Below, in pieces: positions 34,294-42,824 of a stretch of 64,000 nucleotides of DNA. The stretch's first letter is position 1; the number at the start of each line of letters is the position of its first letter. Below the pieces are notes generated by a model that had not been told where the DNA came from, searched no databases, and was given only the letters and a program-made list of their open reading frames with translations. The position numbers and the translations under genes were made by a program. Source of the DNA: an uncultured Ruminococcus sp. (GTDB taxonomy: Bacteria > Bacillota > Clostridia > Oscillospirales > Ruminococcaceae); contig CAKSMF010000001.1 of the NCBI GenBank assembly GCA_934474025.1, forward strand, positions 1-64,000. The letters run 5' to 3'.

Positions 34294-35601
34294 TTAGTCA
34301 TGTAATTTTCGTTTGTCGATAACACGTACAGCCTTTCCTTCACTTCTTGCAATGGATTTAGGTGAAACAAGGTGAACTTTTGGATTAATGCCAAGCATAG
34401 TTTTCATTGCACCTGCTAATGTTCTTTCCTTGTCCTGCATATCCTTTATTTTGTCGGAAAGCTGTTCAGGATTCATTTCAACACTGATATCAAGTGTATC
34501 AGAATTATTAACACGGTCAACTTCTATAAGGTAGTTAGGAGCATAACCCTGTTCAATGAGAACTGTTTCAATCTGACTCGGGAATACATTAACACCTCTG
34601 ATAATCAGCATATCATCACTGCGTCCCATAGGCTTTGTCATTTTAATGAGAGTGCGTCCGCAAGAGCACTTCTTTCTTGAAAGCACACACAAATCACGTG
34701 TTCTATATCTGAGAAGAGGGAAAGCTTCTTTTGTAATGCTTGTAAATACGAGTTCGCCGACTTCTCCGTCTGGTAAAACCTCTCCTGTTTCCGGATTAAT
34801 GATTTCCGGAATAAAATTATCTTCATTTATATGCATACCGGACTGTTCAGAACATTCAAAAGCTACACCAGGTCCGCTGATTTCGGTAAGACCATAAATG
34901 TCATAAGCTTTTATTCCGAGAGACTTTTCAATTGAACGACGCATTTCTTCTGTCCATGGTTCTGCTCCGAAAATGCCGGCTTTAAGCTTTATGTCGTCCG
35001 GAGAAATTCCCATTTCGTGAATTGTCTCCCCGATATATGCAGCATATGAAGGTGTACAGCAGATAATTGTTGAACCAAGGTCACGCATAAACTGAATCTG
35101 TCTTTCAGTATTTCCAGATGACATAGGAAGTGTAAGACAGCCGACTTTATGTGAACCACCATGAAGTCCAGAACCACCCGTGAAAAGTCCATATCCATAG
35201 CAAACCTGACATACATCTTCATTAGTACCGCCAACTGCTGTAATAGCTCTTGCACAACAATCTTCCCAAAGGTCAATATCATTCTGTGTATAAAATGCTA
35301 CAACACGTTTGCCTGTTGTACCGCTTGTGGAATGTATTCTTACGCATTCTGAAAGAGGTTTTGCAAGAAGTCCATACGGATAAGCATCACGTAAATCAGC
35401 CTTTGTAATGAAAGGAAGTTTATGAAGGTCATCTGTTGATTTGATATCTTCAGGTTTAACTCCTTTTTCGTCCATAAGGTTGCGGTAATATTCTACATTG
35501 TCATAAACGTGTTTTACTTGTGCTACAAGTCTTTCGTCTTGCAATTTTTTCATGTCTTCACGGGACATACATTCAATTTCCTGATTCCAATATCTTTCCA
35601 T
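34294..35601 (-). CDS. paaK: Phenylacetate-CoA ligase
   Basis: This 435-residue AMP-forming ligase makes CoA thioesters of phenylacetate or related aryl acids. The N-terminus is MERYWNQEIECMSREDMKKL, the P-loop is RIHSTSGTTGKRV and the A-motifs continue with YDIYGLTEISGPG and RYRTRDL. A C-terminal domain ends KAVRVIDKRKL. The ATG at 35599-35601 follows AGGAGGTC. In many anaerobes paaK homologues sit with iorAB, where aryl-pyruvates are oxidised to arylacetyl-CoA; that is the context here. Confidence 0.93.
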   Translation of the reverse strand: MERYWNQEIECMSREDMKKLQDERLVAQVKHVYDNVEYYRNLMDEKGVKPEDIKSTDDLHKLPFITKADLRDAYPYGLLAKPLSECVRIHSTSGTTGKRVVAFYTQNDIDLWEDCCARAITAVGGTNEDVCQVCYGYGLFTGGSGLHGGSHKVGCLTLPMSSGNTERQIQFMRDLGSTIICCTPSYAAYIGETIHEMGISPDDIKLKAGIFGAEPWTEEMRRSIEKSLGIKAYDIYGLTEISGPGVAFECSEQSGMHINEDNFIPEIINPETGEVLPDGEVGELVFTSITKEAFPLLRYRTRDLCVLSRKKCSCGRTLIKMTKPMGRSDDMLIIRGVNVFPSQIETVLIEQGYAPNYLIEVDRVNNSDTLDISVEMNPEQLSDKIKDMQDKERTLAGAMKTMLGINPKVHLVSPKSIARSEGKAVRVIDKRKLHD

Positions 35602-35631
35602 TGGAAAAGACCTCCTTTTATTTAGATACAA

Positions 35632-36207
35632 TTATGCATTCTGCAAACCGAGAGCAAAAGCTTTTTTATTAAGTTCAAGGAATTTTGCCGGTACACATTT
35701 TTCAAGAGCATTCTGCCAGATTTCTTCCGGAAAATCCATTTTAGAAGCAAGCACTCCCATAAGTACAACATTTGATGCTTTGGAAGTTCCAGCCTGTTCA
35801 GCAAGGCCTAAAGCGTCAACTGCTGTCACATCAGCGCCGGCAGAAACAAGCTTTTCAACGATATTTTCGGGATATTCTGCCATTCCGGTTATAACAGGCA
35901 TAGGGTCTATTGTTTGCAAGGAAGTAATCATTTTACCGCCTTTTTTGAGATACGGCAAACATCTTGCGGTTTCAAGAAGTTCAAAAGATATAACAATATC
36001 TGCTTCACCCTTTTCAACAACAGGTGAATAAACTTTATCGCCGTATTTTACATATGTTACAACAGAACCGCCTCTTTGAGACATTCCGTGTACTTCACTT
36101 ACTTTAACATCATAGTTCTGAGATAAAAGCACATTACCTATAATTCGTGAGGCAAGAAGTGAACCCTGTCCACCTACACCTACTATCATAATTGATTTAG
36201 TATTCAT
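35632..36207 (-). CDS. iorB: Indolepyruvate ferredoxin oxidoreductase, beta subunit
   Basis: The 191-residue gamma-type domain protein begins MNTKSIMIVGVGGQGSLLAS and contains SEVHGMSQRGGSVVTYVKYG, both typical of IorB. With IorA it oxidises aryl- or branched-chain 2-keto acids to acyl-CoA with ferredoxin. The ATG at 36205-36207 follows GGGAGGA; the frame extends 20 codons upstream without support. It is separated from iorA by two unknown genes. Confidence 0.94.
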   Translation of the reverse strand: MNTKSIMIVGVGGQGSLLASRIIGNVLLSQNYDVKVSEVHGMSQRGGSVVTYVKYGDKVYSPVVEKGEADIVISFELLETARCLPYLKKGGKMITSLQTIDPMPVITGMAEYPENIVEKLVSAGADVTAVDALGLAEQAGTSKASNVVLMGVLASKMDFPEEIWQNALEKCVPAKFLELNKKAFALGLQNA

Positions 36208-36220
36208 AAAATCCTCCCGA

Positions 36221-36607
36221 TTATTTTTTAAATAAGATTTCAATATCACCATCAACGAATCCTGCACCTACAGCTTTTGAATTTTTAAGCTTGTCAGAAT
36301 ATTTTCCGTTTTTGAGATATTCATTTATTAAACTGCAAATAAATTCCATACCTCTTTGACGGTCGGCATTTTTTTCGTCTGAATGGTCGATATAGAAAAT
36401 ATCTTCTTCAGATGAATATATTTCAGAACAAGCCCATTCACCGCCGTCATTTTCGTAGAATCTATCGGAAGCAATAAGCTGTATTCCGTAAGTTTCGTCT
36501 TCTTCTTCGTAAAGATTAAAATTATAAGCCTTAGTATTTTCAGGCATATCTTTTTCAAGCAGACTGTTCAGCCAATCTGCGAAAGCATTGTAAATTTCAT
36601 TTTCCAT
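36221..36607 (-). CDS. Hypothetical acidic protein between iorA and iorB
   Basis: The 128-residue protein is acidic and soluble, with segments NAFADWLNSLLEKDMPENTK, EEDETYGIQLIASDRFYEND and RQRGMEFICSLINEYL. I do not recognise it. It could be a small immunity-type or SUKH-like protein, but this is only a guess from its acidity and size. The ATG at 36605-36607 follows AAAGGTGAT. It starts 5 bp after the next upstream gene ends and stops 13 bp before iorB. Confidence 0.68.
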   Translation of the reverse strand: MENEIYNAFADWLNSLLEKDMPENTKAYNFNLYEEEDETYGIQLIASDRFYENDGGEWACSEIYSSEEDIFYIDHSDEKNADRQRGMEFICSLINEYLKNGKYSDKLKNSKAVGAGFVDGDIEILFKK

Positions 36608-36612
36608 AAAAA

Positions 36613-36987
36613 TCACCTTTCAATATGTTTTTCAAGGAAATAAAGACCATATGATAAAATTTTTTTTGTAATTTTGCGGTCAGTTTTTGTGAATATTGGT
36701 TTAAAACATTCTCCCTCCGGAGTAATTGCAGGAAAATTATTTCCAAAGAACAGTTTATTATATATTCTGTCTGATTTTCGTATGCGTTCATTTGGAATAT
36801 TGTATCCATATAAATCACAGTTTTCTAAATCTGTGAATTTTTTAGCAGTTTCAAAGCTATCAAAGGTTAGTATTTTGCTATCCTTGATTTCGACAACATC
36901 ATTTCCCATATTGTCATTGTGCCATATAAGAAATTTTATGCAGTTGCCGAAATCGAATTTTAAGATACTTATGTATTCATAGTGCAT
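36613..36987 (-). CDS. Hypothetical protein between iorA and iorB
   Basis: The 124-residue protein starts MHYEYISILKFDFGNCIKFL and contains DSKILTFDSFETAKKFTDLE and NERIRKSDRIYNKLFFGNN. It is not recognised and has no signal peptide or membrane helix. The ribosome-binding site is weak, so the start is uncertain. It directly follows iorA in the same direction. Confidence 0.62.
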   Translation of the reverse strand: MHYEYISILKFDFGNCIKFLIWHNDNMGNDVVEIKDSKILTFDSFETAKKFTDLENCDLYGYNIPNERIRKSDRIYNKLFFGNNFPAITPEGECFKPIFTKTDRKITKKILSYGLYFLEKHIER

Positions 36988-37037
36988 ATAATTACACCGT
37001 AAAAAATCTTAGGGAGATTAGAATTTTTTCAAACAAA

Positions 37038-38768
37038 TTATATTATAGCATTAAATCTGCACATTTCCTTACAGATTCCGCAACCCACGCACTGAGTATG
37101 GTCAATAACTGCCTTTTTGTTTTTTATAGAAATAGCGGGACAGCCAAGTTTCATACAGGATTTACAGCCAACGCATTTGTCGTTATCAACTTTAAATGGT
37201 GGGTTATGCTTAACGTATTTAAGCAATGCACATGGTCTGCGTGAAATTACTACAGAAGCTTCATCTGCCTGAAGTTCTTCTTTGATAGCACTTTCAGTTT
37301 CGGCAAGGTTATAAGGGTCTACAACTCTTACACGCTTTATGCCAATAGCCTTGCAAAGTTCCTCAAGATTAACAGCAGCAGCAGGGTCACCCTTGAGATT
37401 TTTGCCGGTGGTTGGATTCTGTTGATGTCCTGTCATACCTGTTATGGAGTTATCAAGGATAATGACAGTTGAATTTGAATTGTTATAGGCTATATTTACA
37501 AGACCAGTCATTCCGGAGTGCATGAAAGTCGAATCGCCTATTACAGCAACGCTCTTGTGTTCGGATTCTGCTCCTCTTGCCTTATTGAAACCATGTAATG
37601 CGGAAATTGATGCACCCATACAAATAGTAGTATCCATAGCATTAAGAGGTGCGACAGCTCCCAGTGTATAACAGCCTATGTCTCCCGAAACTGTTACATT
37701 GAGTTTTTTAAGACAATAGAAAAGTCCTCTGTGCGGACAGCCGGCACACATAACAGGAGGTCTTACAGGAATATTTTCATCTAATGAAACAAATTCTTTC
37801 TTTTCTCCTAAAAGTTTTTCAGCAATTATGGATTGTGGAATTTCTCCGATATATCCGAAAATATTTTTACCTTCAACGTTATTTACACCTATATTTCTGC
37901 AATGCTGTTCAATGATGCCATCGAGTTCTTCAATTACATAAATTTTTTCATATTTTGATGCAAAATCCTGAATAAGCTTTACAGGAAGAGGATTTACTAT
38001 ACCTAATTTCAAAACAGATGCTTTATCGCCGAGTGCTTCTTTAGTATACTGATATGCTGAACCATTAGTTATTACGCCAAATTCAGCATTTTCAGAAATT
38101 TCCACACGGTTAAGAGGTGAAGTTTCTGCATATTCAGTAAGCTTTTTTGTACGTTCTTCAACGAATACGTGTCTGCCTTTTGCATAAGCTGGCATCATAA
38201 CGTATTTTTGAGGAGTTTTAACATATTCTTTAAGTTCAAGTTCCTGACGCTCCTGTGTACAGACGATACTTTGAGAATGTGCTACACGGGTTGACATTCT
38301 GACAATAACAGGTGTATCAAAACTTTCAGAAATCTCAAAAGCAAGTTTTACAAATTCCTTGCATTCAGAGGAATCAGACGGTTCAAGCATAGGAACTTTT
38401 GAAGCTATAGCATGATGTCTGCTGTCCTGTTCGTTCTGTGAAGAATGCATACCTTGGTCATCAGCAACGGCGATTACAAGACCAGCATTTACTCCGCTGT
38501 AAGATGCTGTATATAAAGGGTCTGCTGCAACGTTAAGACCAACGTGTTTCATACCGCAGAAACTTCTTGCACCAGCTATTGAAGCTCCTAAAGCTACTTC
38601 GAGAGCTACTTTTTCATTTGGAGACCATTCAGCATAAACTTCATCATATTTAGCGACTTCTTCTGTGATTTCGGTTGATGGCGTACCTGGGTAACTTGAT
38701 ACTACCTTACAACCTGCCTCATAAAGTCCTCTTGCAAAAGCTTCATTACCAAGCATTAACTTTTTCAT
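37038..38768 (-). CDS. iorA: Indolepyruvate ferredoxin oxidoreductase, alpha subunit
   Basis: The 576-residue TPP enzyme subunit starts MKKLMLGNEAFARGLYEAGC. It has the pyrimidine-binding domain (VVSSYPGTPSTEITEEVA), the TPP motif GDIGCYTLGAVAPLN and DSTFMHSGMTGL. A C-terminal 2[4Fe-4S] ferredoxin domain has CVGCKSCMKLGCP and CVGCGICKEMC. It works with IorB in ferredoxin-linked oxidation of aryl-pyruvates. The ATG at 38766-38768 follows GAAAGGAAAA; an upstream extension of 36 codons lacks support and would overlap the preceding gene. Confidence 0.95.
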   Translation of the reverse strand: MKKLMLGNEAFARGLYEAGCKVVSSYPGTPSTEITEEVAKYDEVYAEWSPNEKVALEVALGASIAGARSFCGMKHVGLNVAADPLYTASYSGVNAGLVIAVADDQGMHSSQNEQDSRHHAIASKVPMLEPSDSSECKEFVKLAFEISESFDTPVIVRMSTRVAHSQSIVCTQERQELELKEYVKTPQKYVMMPAYAKGRHVFVEERTKKLTEYAETSPLNRVEISENAEFGVITNGSAYQYTKEALGDKASVLKLGIVNPLPVKLIQDFASKYEKIYVIEELDGIIEQHCRNIGVNNVEGKNIFGYIGEIPQSIIAEKLLGEKKEFVSLDENIPVRPPVMCAGCPHRGLFYCLKKLNVTVSGDIGCYTLGAVAPLNAMDTTICMGASISALHGFNKARGAESEHKSVAVIGDSTFMHSGMTGLVNIAYNNSNSTVIILDNSITGMTGHQQNPTTGKNLKGDPAAAVNLEELCKAIGIKRVRVVDPYNLAETESAIKEELQADEASVVISRRPCALLKYVKHNPPFKVDNDKCVGCKSCMKLGCPAISIKNKKAVIDHTQCVGCGICKEMCRFNAII

Positions 38769-38770
38769 TT

Positions 38771-39487
38771 TTATTTTCCTTTCGTTGTTAATTCGTTTAT
38801 CATATTTCTGAGTTCTTTGACACTCAAAGATTTTTCTTCTTTGCCACAAGAAACATACAGTCTGTTGTATTTCCATTCCCTGAAATCAATATCATTATCA
38901 TATTCAGGGTCAAAAATATCATGTAAATTTATTAAGTTCGGATTAAAATTAAGCGGGTCTGAAAAATTCCCGACCATAACGCCACAAGGATAAGCCCAGT
39001 AACAACCGCCGTAGGCAATTAGATTTGATTCAATATTATAGTGAATATCGGTTATTATAAAGGACTCTCCGCATATATATTTTTTATCGTGTTCGTAACC
39101 TTCGGGAATATAATTGTATACTTCCAAAGTGTCAACATCAAGAAAACTTATTCCATATAAGTCAATATGAAACGGATAATATCTATGACCGTTTTTATGG
39201 TGGATAATTTCAGTAAATGGTCTGGCATGGTCATAAAAACAATAGTATTCATATATTGTTCTGTCTGTATTTTTTAAAGTCATTTTCTTTACAAAGGCTG
39301 TTGTATAAAAATAATGTTCTTTTTGTACTCCGTCTCTGTAAATAATGCATTTAAGTGAAAAACCGTCTGACAATTCATAATTTTCTGTTTCAGAAAGAAA
39401 TTTATCATCTATCACATAACGCTGATTATTCATAATTTTTTTATGTTTTTCACTGTTATAAACATTCTTATATGAAAATCTGTTCAT
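38771..39487 (-). CDS. Hypothetical protein upstream of iorA
   Basis: The 238-residue soluble protein is not recognised. It is rich in Tyr, Phe and acidic residues and has the look of a beta-rich fold, with segments YEYYCFYDHARPFTEIIHHK, YGISFLDVDTLEVYNYIPEG and YGGCYWAYPCGVMVGNFSDP. Its start overlaps the end of the HAD gene by an ATGA and its stop is 2 bp before iorA, so all three are probably in one transcript. Confidence 0.72.
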   Translation of the reverse strand: MNRFSYKNVYNSEKHKKIMNNQRYVIDDKFLSETENYELSDGFSLKCIIYRDGVQKEHYFYTTAFVKKMTLKNTDRTIYEYYCFYDHARPFTEIIHHKNGHRYYPFHIDLYGISFLDVDTLEVYNYIPEGYEHDKKYICGESFIITDIHYNIESNLIAYGGCYWAYPCGVMVGNFSDPLNFNPNLINLHDIFDPEYDNDIDFREWKYNRLYVSCGKEEKSLSVKELRNMINELTTKGK

Positions 39488-40311
39488 GACAATCTCCAGT
39501 TTTCAGAAAGCCACTTTGCTACACCGTCATTTTCGTTTGATAATGCGATATAATCAGCAAGTTTTTTGAGTTCCGGAACGGCATTTCCTACGGCAATTTT
39601 AACGTCAGATTCTCCGAACATTGCCATATCATTGAAGTTATCACCAAAACACACGACTTTGTCAAAACCATAACTATTCCGCAAAAATTTTATTCCGTCA
39701 GCTTTGGAGGCAGTAGCGGAAAAGATTTCAAGAAAATATTTCTGCGTATAGGTATCCTGATAGAAAGCGTAATTAACGCCTTTTAATTGTGAGATAGCGT
39801 CTTTTACAGGTGAAAGCTTTTCATATTCTCCCGTAATCGTGTAGTAAATAGTTTTTTCATCTGCAACATCTGTTAAATCTTTGCATTGTACGAACGGTTT
39901 GTTGTAATTGTTTTTTCGTGATTCTGCAAAATTTTGCATAACTTGAGAGGTTATTTCAGTAAAATATGCTGTAAGAATATTTTTATCTATCCTGTACATA
40001 AAGCATTTGAGGTTATTTTCTTTGAAAATCTTTATTATTTCAGCAGAAATTTTCAGTGATATATATTCGTTGTTTATGTAAGAATTGTTTTCAGGATTGT
40101 ATATACTTACGCCATTCATAAGTACATATGGTATGTTTAAATTAAGCAGGGAAGTAATTGGTTTTGCAGAATATATTGACCTTGCTGTTGCAAATGTAAA
40201 ATACATTCCGTTATCAATCAGGGAATTTATTGTATTTATGGTATTTTCTGAAAGCTTACCATTATTATTCAATAAAGTTCCGTCAAGGTCTGTTATATAA
40301 AGTATTTTTAT
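39484..40311 (-). CDS. Cof-type HAD phosphatase
   Basis: The protein is a HAD-IIB (Cof/YbjI type) phosphatase. It has the nucleophile motif ILYITDLDGTLLNN, FATARSIYSAKPI, a C2 cap domain and the final CFGDNFNDMAMFGESD. Substrates are usually sugar phosphates or nucleotides and cannot be told here. The natural first codon by family alignment (xKILYITDLDG) is ATA at 40309-40311, with GGAGGTGA at good distance. No ATG, GTG or TTG lies there, and the only in-frame alternative is a TTG at 40335 upstream of the ribosome-binding site. The start is therefore uncertain. Confidence 0.88.
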   Translation of the reverse strand: MKILYITDLDGTLLNNNGKLSENTINTINSLIDNGMYFTFATARSIYSAKPITSLLNLNIPYVLMNGVSIYNPENNSYINNEYISLKISAEIIKIFKENNLKCFMYRIDKNILTAYFTEITSQVMQNFAESRKNNYNKPFVQCKDLTDVADEKTIYYTITGEYEKLSPVKDAISQLKGVNYAFYQDTYTQKYFLEIFSATASKADGIKFLRNSYGFDKVVCFGDNFNDMAMFGESDVKIAVGNAVPELKKLADYIALSNENDGVAKWLSENWRLS

Positions 40312-40523
40312 AAAAAAATCACCTCCAGATAGCAATAATATAATTATATCATATTTTTTAAAAAAAGTGAAGTTTTTATTTAATACGGTTTGAATTTTTG
40401 TGATTTTCTACAAAAAAGAACATACAGTAATGTTTGATATGACCAAATAAAATATTACACAGAGTAATAAAATAAGTTCTGGAAAATTTTATAATTTATT
40501 CACTAAAAATATTTGCTATAATA

Positions 40524-40552
40524 TTGAATTTTTTTCAAAACAATGGTATAAT
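40524..40552 (+). promoter_or_regulatory. Promoter of the GH5 gene
   Basis: TTGAAT (40524-40529), 17 bases and TATAAT (40547-40552) lie 36 bases before the GH5 start codon. The -35 matches four of six consensus bases. Confidence 0.65.
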
Positions 40553-40588
40553 ACTTGTATATCTTTACAAAATATGAAAGGATTTCAA

Positions 40589-42679
40589 ATGGTCATGAAA
40601 AACAAATTAATAACGCTTACTACAGCATTGGTAATGTCGTCAGTAACGTTTACAGCTTGTGACAAGAAAAAAAGCAATTCAAGTAATTATATTCAATCAA
40701 CTTTCAATACAAAGGCTCATGTGACTAAAGCTTCCACAACTACAGAACAGGAAAATTCAACAGAAACCACAGCTGAAATTACAGAAGAACCAACTACATT
40801 ACACGTCAGCCCGATTGAAACTGTTTCTGCTGAAATCGGCACTCAATATACAGTAGATGAAGTTATTACAAAAACAGACGGTGAAAATACTATAAAGATT
40901 CCGCTTTCTGAATTTATAGAAGACGGAGATATTATATTATCATTTATTTTTATTGTATATTCCGGTGACGGTCTTGATATAGGGCAATTCAAGGGCGGTT
41001 GCGGTATTTCAGTAAATGAGGATTATCCGTCAGAAGATGAATGCTGGTATCAGGCACCGGATTTTACTGCATCAACTCAGGGTACTTACGGCGAAATTAA
41101 ATGGGACGTTCCGGCAGATGTAAGTCAGGCAGTATCCGCAAACGGTGAAGTTCTTTTCGGTTATTGGTGGGGAAATGCTTCAAGTATCAAGGTTGAAAAC
41201 GTTGTCTGTACCTATACTCGTAAAAAAGACCTGCCGGTTGACGGAACTGTTTCAAAAGAAGTCAAGCAGAGTGTTAATTTCAATGACACAGATAACATTG
41301 TTAAGATAAAAACAGATGACTTTATGCCTGAAAATGTTACTCCTCAAACGGTTACTTTAAATATAAGTTCTGCCGGAGGTCTTGGAAAATTTACCGGAGC
41401 ATTCGGCTATAAATCTTCTGAAGGAAAATATCAATCAGCAGATACTTCTGTATTCACGGATAATTCTCAGCTTTCATTGACATGGTTTGTGCCTCAGAAA
41501 GTTAAAAGTATTTTCACAGATAATGGTGAGATTACATTAGGTTACTGGTGGGGAGAACAATCTGAAATTACTATTGATTCGATAGAAGTAAAATATAGTC
41601 TCGGAAATAATACTCAGGCTGTTTCAAAAGGAAATTCAAGTCTTGATGATGATGACCCTGTAGCTACTGAAAATGAAAGCAGTTTCAGAAGTTCAAAAGA
41701 AATTGTAGATGCTATAAATGTTGGCTGGTGTCTCGGAAACTCATTTGATTGTTATGACAGCAATCATGAAAAAGTTTCAACCGAAACTTCATGGGGAAAT
41801 GCTAAAGTTACAGAAGAAATGATAAAAGGTGTCAAGGACGCTGGTTTTAATGCAATAAGAATTCCTGTAACATGGGGCGAACACATGGACGGCGATGTTA
41901 TTCAGAAAGAATGGCTTGACCGTGTTCAAGAAGTCGTTGACTATGCTTATGATAATGATATGTTTGTAATTTTGAATATGCATCATGATGATTATATATG
42001 GTTCAATCCTACTGAAAGTGAATATTCTCAGGATAGTCAGAAACTTTGTGCTATATGGGAACAGATTTCAGAGCGTTTCAAGGACTATGGCGACAGGCTT
42101 TTATTTGAGGGAATGAACGAACCTCGAACAATTGACAGTGAAAATGAATGGACTGGCGGTACTCCTGAAGAAAGAGCAGTTATAAACAAATATGAGCAGG
42201 ATTTCATTAATACAGTAAGGTCTTCCGGTGGCAATAATGCAGAAAGAACTCTTGTTATAACTTCTTATGCTGCATCTGCTGAAACTGTTGCTATTGATGA
42301 TATAACTATTCCGGACGACAAAAATATTATAGTTTCAGTACACTATTATGCACCATGGAAATTTTCAGAAGGCATTGAAACTTCTTTCACTGATAACGGC
42401 AAAGCTGAACTTGACAAGAAATTTGCTGAACTTAAAGAAAAGTTTATTGATAAAGGAACTCCTGTTATTATAGGAGAGTTTGGCTGTGTAAATGCTTCCG
42501 ACAATGATACAAGAGCTGAATATTATAATTATTATTTATCATCCGCAAAAAATAATGGCATAAAATGCTTTATATGGGATAATGCCAAATCTGCCGGAGA
42601 ATCAAGTTTCGGATTATTTAATCGTAATAATCTTTCATGGAATGAAACAATTCTTAATAGTATAAAATCAGCAGAATAA
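40589..42679 (+). CDS. GH5 endoglucanase lipoprotein with two N-terminal modules
   Basis: The 696-residue protein has a lipoprotein signal (TFTAC lipobox, cysteine at about residue 24) and a Thr/Glu-rich spacer. Two related beta-rich modules follow (about 75-215 and 220-345); both end in a GYWWG signature followed by an acidic, IDSIEV- or VENV-type strand. The catalytic domain is GH5 (about 370-695, subfamily 4 by look): VGWCLGNSFDCYD, IRIPVTWGEH, the acid/base in FEGMNEPR and the nucleophile in PVIIGEFGC. It probably cuts beta-1,4 or mixed-linkage glucans at the cell surface. There is no dockerin, so membrane anchoring replaces cellulosome attachment. The ATG at 40589 is chosen because GAAAGGA lies 6 bases upstream. 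Confidence 0.9.
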   Translation: MVMKNKLITLTTALVMSSVTFTACDKKKSNSSNYIQSTFNTKAHVTKASTTTEQENSTETTAEITEEPTTLHVSPIETVSAEIGTQYTVDEVITKTDGENTIKIPLSEFIEDGDIILSFIFIVYSGDGLDIGQFKGGCGISVNEDYPSEDECWYQAPDFTASTQGTYGEIKWDVPADVSQAVSANGEVLFGYWWGNASSIKVENVVCTYTRKKDLPVDGTVSKEVKQSVNFNDTDNIVKIKTDDFMPENVTPQTVTLNISSAGGLGKFTGAFGYKSSEGKYQSADTSVFTDNSQLSLTWFVPQKVKSIFTDNGEITLGYWWGEQSEITIDSIEVKYSLGNNTQAVSKGNSSLDDDDPVATENESSFRSSKEIVDAINVGWCLGNSFDCYDSNHEKVSTETSWGNAKVTEEMIKGVKDAGFNAIRIPVTWGEHMDGDVIQKEWLDRVQEVVDYAYDNDMFVILNMHHDDYIWFNPTESEYSQDSQKLCAIWEQISERFKDYGDRLLFEGMNEPRTIDSENEWTGGTPEERAVINKYEQDFINTVRSSGGNNAERTLVITSYAASAETVAIDDITIPDDKNIIVSVHYYAPWKFSEGIETSFTDNGKAELDKKFAELKEKFIDKGTPVIIGEFGCVNASDNDTRAEYYNYYLSSAKNNGIKCFIWDNAKSAGESSFGLFNRNNLSWNETILNSIKSAE

Positions 42680-42686
42680 ATTAAAA

Positions 42687-42742
42687 AAAACTCATACACA
42701 CAAACCACGAATAAATTTTTTCGTGTCGTGTGTATGAGTTTT
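42687..42742. terminator. Strong terminator between the GH5 and TraB-like genes
   Basis: AAAACTCATACACAC (42687-42701) pairs perfectly with GTGTGTATGAGTTTT (42728-42742), with an inner CACGA/TCGTG stem. Flanking A- and T-runs allow activity in both directions. Confidence 0.88.
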
Positions 42743-42824
42743 AAATTTTTATATTCAGTTTAAATCAGATTATGAGATTTTTTCAATATACTGAATATGA
42801 CATTATAAGTCAGGGAGGTCATGG

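Noticed and set aside
38769..38876. N-terminal extension of IorA
   Set aside because: It overlaps the coding end of the upstream gene and lies before the ribosome-binding site of the conserved MKKLMLGNEA start.
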